From Bacteroides sp. (GTDB lineage Bacteria; Bacteroidota; Bacteroidia; Bacteroidales; Bacteroidaceae), in contig JAFYML010000038.1 of the NCBI GenBank assembly GCA_017556595.1, positions 1-13,557 of the forward strand: a DNA stretch of 13,557 nucleotides, in the 5' to 3' direction. Every line of letters begins with the position of its first letter. The first letter of the stretch is position 1. The notes under the pieces are model-generated. The model was not told the origin of the DNA. It did not search any database and saw only the letters and a program-made list of their open reading frames with translations. Positions 8,237 to 13,557 of the stretch are shown here, one piece after another. A program made the position numbers and the translations under genes.

Positions 8237-8242
8237 CAACGT

Positions 8243-8307
8243 GTTTTTCATAGTATTAGATTTAAGGTTAATAAAAGGTTGGAGTACGGCGGTACTCCTT
8301 TTTTTTT
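8243..8307 (+). ncRNA. Putative small RNA (promoter to terminator, about 65 nt)
   Basis: The segment between an excellent promoter and an intrinsic terminator contains no ATG and no annotated gene, and lies on the strand opposite to both neighbours (mutS and folK). The RNA would have an AT-rich single-stranded 5' part with a central AGATTTAAGGTTAA segment. It would end in the GC-rich hairpin GGAGTAC/GTACTCC and a U-tract. This layout agrees with the orphan promoter-plus-terminator RNAs described in Bacteroidales (for example the Bacteroidales-1 class), but I cannot tell whether it belongs to that class. The exact 5' end is an estimate. Confidence 0.55.
8281..8307 (+). terminator. Intrinsic terminator of the putative small RNA
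   Basis: GGAGTAC (8281-8287) pairs perfectly with GTACTCC (8292-8298) around a GGCG loop, followed by nine T (8299-8307). On the minus strand no T-tract follows the hairpin, so it does not serve folK. Confidence 0.88.
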
Positions 8308-8359
8308 GCCTTTATCTCTATAGCTACTTTTTCAAGTCGCAGTTTTCGATACAAAATGA

Positions 8360-8791
8360 TTAAATAGCCAAGAAAGGAGCTATCTGTCGCAAAGGAATGA
8401 GCACAAACTGGCGTTGATGCATCAAAGGGTGGGGGATAGTGAGTTTAGGAGTTTGCATCGCAATGGGTTGACCATTGTCGAAGGCAAGCAAAATATCGAT
8501 ATCGATGAGGCGATCGTGATAAATGCCGTTGAGCGACTTCTCTGTACGACCAAGCTCGCGCTCAATCTGTTGCGTAGCTTCAAGCAACGCATTCGGTGCA
8601 AGCACGGAGTTAACTCCGCAGCAAGCGTTCAAAAAGCTATTTTCCGATTGGAATCCCCAAGGTTCGGAAACATAAAAAGCGGAGAGGGACGCAATAGCCC
8701 CTATCCGCTCTTCTATGAGTTGAATGGCTTGACGGAGGTTATTCTCCTTCTCGCCTAAGTTGGTACCTAATGATAGGTAATAGGTGTACAT
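8360..8791 (-). CDS. folK: 2-amino-4-hydroxy-6-hydroxymethyldihydropteridine pyrophosphokinase
   Basis: HPPK transfers pyrophosphate from ATP to 6-hydroxymethyl-7,8-dihydropterin in folate synthesis (cytosol). The protein has 143 residues, slightly shorter than the E. coli enzyme (about 159). The N-terminus YLSLGTNLGEKENNL (5-19) is the family opening, YVSEPWGF (40-47) is the pterin-side motif, and YHDRLIDIDILL (91-102) is the signature with metal-binding D97 and D99. HDR replaces the GPR of the E. coli signature. TIPHPLMHQRQFVLIPL (118-134) is the conserved C-terminal block. It begins 13 nt after the queA stop codon and is the last gene of the minus-strand cluster. No clear terminator follows it. 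Confidence 0.95.
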   Translation of the reverse strand: MYTYYLSLGTNLGEKENNLRQAIQLIEERIGAIASLSAFYVSEPWGFQSENSFLNACCGVNSVLAPNALLEATQQIERELGRTEKSLNGIYHDRLIDIDILLAFDNGQPIAMQTPKLTIPHPLMHQRQFVLIPLRQIAPFLAI

Positions 8792-8804
8792 TCGTCGAAA
8801 CCGT

Positions 8805-9860
8805 TTAGTCGATAATCAACATAGCATCGCCGTATGTACCAAAGCGATAGCCCTCTTTCAATGCTACATCGTAAGCATTCATCACCTCATCGTATCCGCC
8901 AAAGGCAGCTACCATCATCAAGAGGGTAGAGAGCGGCATGTGGAAGTTGGTAATCATAGCTGTAGCTACACTGAAATCGTAAGGAGGGAAGATGAAGCGG
9001 TTAGTCCATCCATCGTATGTCTTCATATGACCATCGGTACTTGTAGTACTTTCAATGGCGCGCATTACGGTAGTACCTACAGCACATACTTGACGTCCTT
9101 GATCCTTCGCCTTGTTTACAATGCGTACAGCCTCTTCATCAACAATCATCTGTTCAGAGTCGGTTTTGTGCTTTGTCAAATCTTCCACATCAATTTCGCG
9201 GAAATTACCTAAGCTAGCATGCAAGGTAATGAAAGCAAAATCAATACCCTTAATCTCCATGCGCTTCATCAATTGCTTGCTGAAGTGCAAACTAGCTGTA
9301 GGAGCAGTTACAGCACCTTCGTTGCGTGCGAAGATAGATTGGAAACGTTCGGCATCCTCCTCTTCGACTGGGCGGTTGATGATACCATGAGGCAGTGGAG
9401 TTTCGCCCAAGGCATAGAGCGCACGCTTAAACTCGTCGTGCGGTCCGTCGTAGAGAAAACGCAATGTACGTCCACGCGAGGTGGTATTGTCGATAACCTC
9501 GGCCACCATCGAATCGTCTTCGCCAAAATAAAGCTTGTTGCCGATGCGAATCTTACGAGCAGGATCTACCAACACATCCCACAAGCGTAGCTCTTCGTTA
9601 AGCTCGCGCAACAAGAACACTTCGATACGCGCACCTGTCTTTTCCTTATTACCATAGAGACGGGCAGGGAATACCTTGGTATCGTTGAAGACAAACACAT
9701 CCTTGTCGTCGAAGTACTCCAAAATATCAGTAAATACCTTGTGCTCAATTTCGCCTGTCTTGCGGTGAAGCACCATCAAGCGCGATTCGTCTCTGAACTT
9801 AGTAGGATATTGTGCAATCCTATCTTCGGGCAATTTGAATTTGAATTGAGAAAGTTTCAT
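8805..9860 (-). CDS. queA: S-adenosylmethionine:tRNA ribosyltransferase-isomerase
   Basis: QueA moves the ribosyl group of SAM to 7-aminomethyl-7-deazaguanine at the wobble base of GUN-anticodon tRNAs, giving epoxyqueuosine. The 351 residues match the family. Key blocks are [18 protein letters not shown] (14-31), [16 protein letters not shown] (55-70), the GETPLP block (152-157), [14 protein letters not shown] (181-194), [10 protein letters not shown] (262-271), [20 protein letters not shown] (303-322) and [12 protein letters not shown] (338-349). After GETPLP the sequence reads HGIINRP, one residue longer than the PPYIDRP I recall from E. coli; I believe this is a Bacteroidetes form rather than damage. 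No other queuosine gene is visible here. It sits 20 nt downstream of truB and 13 nt upstream of folK, consistent with one operon. Confidence 0.97.
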   Translation of the reverse strand: MKLSQFKFKLPEDRIAQYPTKFRDESRLMVLHRKTGEIEHKVFTDILEYFDDKDVFVFNDTKVFPARLYGNKEKTGARIEVFLLRELNEELRLWDVLVDPARKIRIGNKLYFGEDDSMVAEVIDNTTSRGRTLRFLYDGPHDEFKRALYALGETPLPHGIINRPVEEEDAERFQSIFARNEGAVTAPTASLHFSKQLMKRMEIKGIDFAFITLHASLGNFREIDVEDLTKHKTDSEQMIVDEEAVRIVNKAKDQGRQVCAVGTTVMRAIESTTSTDGHMKTYDGWTNRFIFPPYDFSVATAMITNFHMPLSTLLMMVAAFGGYDEVMNAYDVALKEGYRFGTYGDAMLIID

Positions 9861-9880
9861 ATCTGTTGTTTTAGTTTATA

Positions 9881-10567
9881 TTATTCCAAATTTGCTATCC
9901 AATCCTTAAAATCGAGCGGATTGAGACACTCTTCTACACGTACATCGCCCACTCGCGTACGACGCAAAGCAACGAGATGTGCACCACTTTGCAATGCCTG
10001 ACCAATGTCGCGTGCCAACGCACGAATATAAGTACCTTTGCTACACACTACGCGCACTTTGATATCGGGCATGGCATATTCGAGCAACTCTATTTCGTCG
10101 ATAACCAATGTCTTGGCCTTCAACTCCACTTCTTGCCCTTTACGCGCCAAGTCATAAGCACGTTTGCCGTTCACCATACAAGCCGAAAAAGCCGGTGGCA
10201 CCTGCTCGATGCTACCTACAAACTGCTTCAACGTCTCTTCCACCATGGAGCGAGTAATGTGCTCGGTGGAGTAGGTGGCATCTATCTCGTGTTCAAGGTC
10301 GAAACTAGGAGTGGTAGCACCCAAACGGATAGTGGCTACATACTCCTTGGTATGTCCTTGAAACTCTTCGATACGCTTCGTAGCCTTGCCCGTGCAAACA
10401 ATCATCACGCCTGTTGCTAAGGGGTCGAGCGTACCGGCATGACCTACCTTCAATTTCTTTTCGCCAATATGTCGGCAGATGTGATAGCGTGCATGACCCA
10501 CCACCTTGAACGATGTCCAACCAAGAGGTTTGTCAAAGCATAATATTTCGCCTTCCTTAAAATCCAC
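9881..10567 (-). CDS. truB: tRNA pseudouridine(55) synthase TruB, GTG start
   Basis: Makes pseudouridine 55 in the T-loop of tRNAs. The N-terminus EGEILCFDKPLGWTSF (5-20) and catalytic motif GHAGTLDPLATGV (42-54, nucleophile D48) are diagnostic. PPAFSACMVNGKRAYDLAR (123-141) and CSKGTYIRALARDIG (174-188) are the other conserved blocks. The 228 residues are shorter than E. coli TruB (about 314), and no C-terminal PUA-like extension is visible. The start codon is GTG (minus strand, 10567-10565). An in-frame TAA five codons further upstream and the lack of any ATG before the catalytic site leave it as the only reasonable start. uppP stops 16 nt upstream and queA begins 20 nt downstream. Confidence 0.96.
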   Translation of the reverse strand: MDFKEGEILCFDKPLGWTSFKVVGHARYHICRHIGEKKLKVGHAGTLDPLATGVMIVCTGKATKRIEEFQGHTKEYVATIRLGATTPSFDLEHEIDATYSTEHITRSMVEETLKQFVGSIEQVPPAFSACMVNGKRAYDLARKGQEVELKAKTLVIDEIELLEYAMPDIKVRVVCSKGTYIRALARDIGQALQSGAHLVALRRTRVGDVRVEECLNPLDFKDWIANLE

Positions 10568-10583
10568 TTCTAAATAGTTTTAG

Positions 10584-11435
10584 TTATAACTCCAATGTAT
10601 AGCCCATACCCATCAATGCCAAGATAAGCAAGCCAACTACGATGCGATACCAACCAAATGCCTTGAAACCATATTTGGTTACAAAACTTATGAAGAACTT
10701 GATAGCCAACAATGCAACGATAAAAGCCACTACATTGCCTATAATCAAAGCCGGTAGGTTATTTACCAAGATTTCCGTACCCCCATCCATAAACAATTTC
10801 AGCATCTTGAATAGTGTTGCGGCAAACATAGTAGGTACGGCCAGGAAGAACGAAAACTCAGCAGCAGCACGGCGTGTCAACTTCTGCGCCATACCACCCA
10901 CAATGGTAGCCATCGAGCGCGACACACCCGGTATCATTGATATACATTGAAACAAACCTATCATAAAAGCACGTTTCTCGGTCAAAGGTGTATCTTCGCT
11001 TCCATTTCCCCAAATGCGGTCGCAAAACAACATGAAGATACCACCAAGAATCAGCATCACAGCTACTACGGTAACACTTTCCAGCATGGCATCGATGGCA
11101 TCGCTAAACAACAATCCCAACACAGCAGCAGGGATAAAGGCCACTAATAGTTTCCAATAGAAATCATATCGGTGCAAGAAACGCTTCAAAGGCGTAGCAT
11201 CGGCAGGAGCCGGTGTACGATTTAGTTGGAAGAAACGCTTCCAATAAAGCACTACTACCGACAAGATGGCACCAAACTGTATGATAAAAGTAAATGCCTT
11301 AACAAACTCTGTACTCTCTACTCCCAACAAACTTTGCGTGATAACCATGTGTCCGGTCGAAGATACTGGCAAAAACTCTGTCAAGCCTTCTACAATGGCT
11401 ATGATTATCGTTTCTAATAAAGTTAAATCTCCCAT
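10584..11435 (-). CDS. uppP: Undecaprenyl-diphosphate phosphatase
   Basis: BacA/UppP-type integral membrane phosphatase. It recycles undecaprenyl pyrophosphate to the carrier lipid used for peptidoglycan and surface polysaccharide; in other bacteria extra copies give bacitracin resistance. The 283 residues are hydrophobic with multiple membrane helices. Motif 1 is [17 protein letters not shown] (16-32) with E16, E20, S25/S26 and H29. Motif 2 is [15 protein letters not shown] (167-181) with R173. Both face the active site in known structures. It lies 2 nt downstream of the DUF3098 gene and 16 nt upstream of truB. Nothing suggests a degenerate copy. Confidence 0.96.
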   Translation of the reverse strand: MGDLTLLETIIIAIVEGLTEFLPVSSTGHMVITQSLLGVESTEFVKAFTFIIQFGAILSVVVLYWKRFFQLNRTPAPADATPLKRFLHRYDFYWKLLVAFIPAAVLGLLFSDAIDAMLESVTVVAVMLILGGIFMLFCDRIWGNGSEDTPLTEKRAFMIGLFQCISMIPGVSRSMATIVGGMAQKLTRRAAAEFSFFLAVPTMFAATLFKMLKLFMDGGTEILVNNLPALIIGNVVAFIVALLAIKFFISFVTKYGFKAFGWYRIVVGLLILALMGMGYTLEL

Positions 11436-11437
11436 AA

Positions 11438-11659
11438 TCAGTTCTTAGGTTTACGCATTACAGCATAGATGATAGATACAAAACCGATGAGGCACACCAC
11501 TGGGGCAACCTTAATGCGACGAGCACTGAAGATGTCTGGCTCGAAATGGTTGGGAGTAGTCGAAGGCCCTGTCATCAATAGGAAACCGATAATGACAATC
11601 AACATACCCACAGCCAGTAGGATGTAATTCACTTTGTCGAATGCAAATTTATTTTTCAT
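11438..11659 (-). CDS. Small two-helix membrane protein, DUF3098
   Basis: 73 residues with two predicted membrane helices, about 12-30 ([19 protein letters not shown]) and 50-68 ([19 protein letters not shown]). They are joined by a short polar loop with the sequence [12 protein letters not shown], and the ends are basic (MKNKFAFDK and MRKPKN). From memory this matches DUF3098, a family found next to ftsX and uppP in Bacteroidetes; its function is unknown. It lies 19 nt downstream of ftsX and 2 nt upstream of uppP, so translation is likely coupled with uppP. A supporting role for FtsX or UppP is possible but only inferred from position. Confidence 0.82.
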   Translation of the reverse strand: MKNKFAFDKVNYILLAVGMLIVIIGFLLMTGPSTTPNHFEPDIFSARRIKVAPVVCLIGFVSIIYAVMRKPKN

Positions 11660-11678
11660 ATCTTAATTTAGTTTGTTT

Positions 11679-12551
11679 TTATATGTAATAAAGGGTTGTT
11701 GCCTTCATTCGCAAGAATTTGTTGATGGAGAAGAATGCACACAACCAGGTAATCAGTATGCCAAATATAAATACGCCTATCGATACCAATATCATAACCT
11801 CGACAGAGAGCACCGACACCAACTCGGGTTGCTGACTGAGCAACCAACAAGCAGCACCCCACAACACACCATCGGCAAGCAAAGCCGAACAGCAGCCTAT
11901 CCAAAAGTTACGATACAAGAAGGGACGACGGATAAAGCCCCAAGTAGCACCCACCAACTTCATGGTGTGGATAAGGAAGCGTTTGGAGTAGATAGTCAGA
12001 CGAATGGTATTGTTAATCAGCGCGAACGAGATGAGGGTAAGCACAGCAGCCAATGCCAACAATAGCAAGCTGATACGAGCAATATTATCGTTGACGGCAT
12101 CAATCAAATCGCGTTGATAGATAACATCTTGTATGTTGGTGTTACCCTTTATCTGCTTTTCTATGATAGCCAAACTATCGGTATTGGCATAATCGCTATT
12201 CAGCTTGATTTGAAGCGATGCGGTAAAGGGGTTATGACCTAAAAACTCTTGTGGATCGGTACCCATAGCCTCGGTATATTCCTTCAACGCTTGCTTTTTG
12301 GAAATGTAGGCCGATGTGCGTACAAACGGCTTGGCATCGAGTTGGCGTTGAAGTGCCAAAATATCATTCTCCTTCATATCATCGCTAATGACGATGGAAA
12401 AGATGATATTCTCCTTGACGTAAGTTGAGAGATTATGAGCGCAAAGCACTGAAAACATCACCAAACCCAAAAGCAACAACACCATGGTTGTGCTGATGGT
12501 AGCGGTAATAAATTGCATGTCGAAGAATGATTTTTTACGTTGGGATGTCAT
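11679..12551 (-). CDS. ftsX: Cell division protein FtsX (ABC permease-like)
   Basis: FtsX is the membrane subunit that, with the ATPase FtsE, controls peptidoglycan hydrolysis at the septum. The 290 residues show the expected topology: a cytoplasmic N-terminus (RKKSFFDMQF), membrane helix 1 at about 19-38, a periplasmic domain of about 120 residues, then helices at about 161-183, 215-238 and 252-275. The cytoplasmic loop holds the conserved MKLVGATWGFIRRPFL (197-212). No ftsE is adjacent in this window. It begins 6 nt after the methyltransferase stop codon and is followed by the DUF3098 gene. Confidence 0.94.
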   Translation of the reverse strand: MTSQRKKSFFDMQFITATISTTMVLLLLGLVMFSVLCAHNLSTYVKENIIFSIVISDDMKENDILALQRQLDAKPFVRTSAYISKKQALKEYTEAMGTDPQEFLGHNPFTASLQIKLNSDYANTDSLAIIEKQIKGNTNIQDVIYQRDLIDAVNDNIARISLLLLALAAVLTLISFALINNTIRLTIYSKRFLIHTMKLVGATWGFIRRPFLYRNFWIGCCSALLADGVLWGAACWLLSQQPELVSVLSVEVMILVSIGVFIFGILITWLCAFFSINKFLRMKATTLYYI

Positions 12552-12557
12552 CTGCTT

Positions 12558-13457
12558 TTATTTTTTTCGGAAAACATAAATCATTGAACTACTGCGTTCT
12601 TTTTTGAACAAGGAAGCTACATAAGCCAACGAGCCCGTCAACATGCCGCGTAGGAAAGCGGCCGTATGACGCATGTATCGCTCGGTAAGGATGGATACGT
12701 AGAAAGCATCGAAAGGCATGGGATAGCGTTCGGCAAGGATAAAGCCGTGCTTGGCACCGAAGCGTTGCATGGTGTCGGGTGAGAAGTGCCATAAATGGCG
12801 AGGCACATCGTAAGCAGCCCAATAAGCACCATATTTCTGAGCATCGAAAGAGGTATAATTAGGCACCGCCACAACAAGTACACCGCGAGGAGACAACAAG
12901 CGATGCAAGTGCTCCCAAGTTTCATTCAACTGCTCAATGTGCTCCATCACATGCCAAAGGGTAATAACATCGTACTTTCCGCGCTGAAGGCGTTGAATGT
13001 CGCATGGACGATAGACATCGAGATCGAAGTTTTCGTATGCAAAGTTGCGTGCCTGTTCGCTCTTTTCGATAGCATCGACCACCCAACCGCGTTGCTTCAT
13101 AAAGTTGGCAAAATAGCCTGTACCTGCACCAATGTCCAACAGACGTCCTTGTTGCAGATAGCTATGCATTTCTATCAACTCGGCTTTGCGAAGCAACATT
13201 TTTTCGCGAATGTAGTGATAAAGCTTATTCATCAATCCCTCGCGACTATCGCTATGCGAAATATAGTTTTCCGAAGCATAGTATGATTCAATGGCTGTCT
13301 CTACAGGGAAATCTTGCGTAAACAGGAAACCGCATTGCTGGCAACTACAAAGGTGGAACATTTCGCCCGAGGCGTAATGATCCACGCAAGTAAGTACAGG
13401 TTTCAAATCTGCACTTTCGCATAGCGGACAATGGGTTATGTTGAGCTTTTCGGGCAT
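12558..13457 (-). CDS. Zn-ribbon class I SAM-dependent methyltransferase
   Basis: A 299-residue protein. The N-terminus has a zinc-ribbon pattern, C10-x2-C13 and C39-x2-C42 (CPLC and CQQC), followed by a Rossmann methyltransferase domain. Motif I is LLDIGAGTGYF (107-117), an acidic ribose-binding residue is at the end of strand 2 (VVDAIEKS), motif IV region is YDVITLWHVMEHI (162-174), and LSPRGVLVVAVPNY (188-201) follows. The C-terminal part includes DVPRHLWHFSP (217-227). The architecture resembles methyltransferases of cell-surface or secondary metabolite pathways, but the substrate is unknown. I chose the ATG at 13457. The alternative at 13505 is GTG, lies upstream of the likely promoter box and adds a poorly conserved-looking 16 residues. 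It heads the cluster leading to ftsX. Confidence 0.88.
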   Translation of the reverse strand: MPEKLNITHCPLCESADLKPVLTCVDHYASGEMFHLCSCQQCGFLFTQDFPVETAIESYYASENYISHSDSREGLMNKLYHYIREKMLLRKAELIEMHSYLQQGRLLDIGAGTGYFANFMKQRGWVVDAIEKSEQARNFAYENFDLDVYRPCDIQRLQRGKYDVITLWHVMEHIEQLNETWEHLHRLLSPRGVLVVAVPNYTSFDAQKYGAYWAAYDVPRHLWHFSPDTMQRFGAKHGFILAERYPMPFDAFYVSILTERYMRHTAAFLRGMLTGSLAYVASLFKKERSSSMIYVFRKK

Positions 13458-13476
13458 AGTACACCTAAATTTGGCG

Positions 13477-13484
13477 CAAAATAA
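13477..13484 (-). promoter_or_regulatory. Candidate promoter box for the minus-strand cluster
   Basis: The minus strand reads TTATTTTG at 13484-13477, matching 7 of the 8 positions in TAnnTTTG counting the two free ones, 19 nt before the chosen ATG. The match is imperfect and the leader would be short. No other box is visible up to the window end, so this is tentative. Confidence 0.4.
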
Positions 13485-13557
13485 CAAAATAATTGCGACT
13501 TTCACCTATTTAATTAAGGAAAATTATGCTACAAAGCGTAGAAAAGAGGGTGGGGAA

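Larger units (their letters stand above)
8016..8359. other. 344-nt intergenic region between mutS and folK
   Basis: This gap holds the mutS promoter (8048-8055, minus strand) and the putative small-RNA unit (8207-8307, plus strand). Between 8056 and 8206 I see only AT-rich DNA with weak self-complementarity (AAAATG at 8161, CATTTT at 8188). From 8308 to 8359 I see nothing recognisable; no clear terminator for folK is present here. A plus-strand open frame crossing the region is not convincing as a gene. Confidence 0.6.

Noticed and set aside
7953..8363. 136-codon plus-strand open frame spanning the mutS start and the intergenic region (including a 41-codon version from a GTG at 8241)
   Set aside because: It overlaps mutS coding sequence, has Phe/Leu-rich low-complexity translation caused by AT-rich DNA, and runs straight through the terminator at 8281-8307.
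8784..9212. Plus-strand open frames opposite queA
   Set aside because: Shadow of queA, whose motifs are complete on the minus strand; no promoter or recognisable domain on the plus strand.
13458..13505. GTG start that would extend the methyltransferase by 16 residues
   Set aside because: It is upstream of the candidate promoter box and the extension is not needed for the zinc ribbon at residues 10-42.
1..13557. CRISPR array, insertion sequence, prophage, tRNA or rRNA
   Set aside because: No regularly spaced repeats, transposase or integrase motifs, terminal inverted repeats, or recognisable tRNA/rRNA sequence were found on reading both strands by eye.

Overview
The window is a stretch of bacterial chromosome from the phylum Bacteroidetes (Bacteroidota), most likely a Prevotella/Bacteroides-like member of the order Bacteroidales. 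Three things point there. Non-coding gaps carry the phylum-specific -7 promoter box TAnnTTTG (TACCTTTG at 1429, 2751 and 8229; TATCTTTG at 2018 and, on the minus strand, at 8055; TACTTTTG at 4862). Start codons follow AT-rich leaders without clear Shine-Dalgarno sequences. Lineage-restricted families are present (a DUF3836-like secreted protein, a DUF3098 membrane protein) in a gene order I associate with this group. I see no insertion sequence, prophage, CRISPR array, tRNA or rRNA; this is mostly ordinary housekeeping chromosome.

Left half, plus strand: the C-terminal polymerase domain of DNA polymerase I (cut by the window edge), a small exported DUF3836-like protein, an HD-domain phosphohydrolase, the ribosome-associated ATPase YchF and, 6 nt after it, the prolipoprotein diacylglyceryl transferase Lgt. 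Next is a small lipoprotein with its own promoter, a Cys/His-rich segment and an alanine-rich coiled-coil tail. A strong bidirectional terminator (5355-5389) ends this half.

Right half, minus strand: mutS (mismatch repair) converges on that terminator. Upstream of mutS is a 344-nt gap without a convincing gene. It holds the mutS promoter and, on the opposite strand, a complete-looking miniature transcription unit: TTG, 19 nt, TACCTTTG, about 65 nt of non-coding sequence, then a hairpin with T9. This is the best small-RNA candidate in the window. Beyond it seven minus-strand genes are packed with gaps of 2-20 nt: Zn-ribbon methyltransferase, ftsX, DUF3098, uppP, truB, queA, folK. They look like one operon read from a promoter near 13480. 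It joins envelope functions (divisome protein FtsX, undecaprenyl-pyrophosphate recycling by UppP) to tRNA modification (TruB pseudouridine-55, QueA queuosine) and folate synthesis (FolK).

No wholly new multi-gene system is evident. The points most worth a second look are the putative small RNA at 8243-8307, the long hairpin at 1290-1330 after polA, the Cys/His lipoprotein, and the promoter/terminator/hairpin arrangements upstream of the HD gene and ychF.
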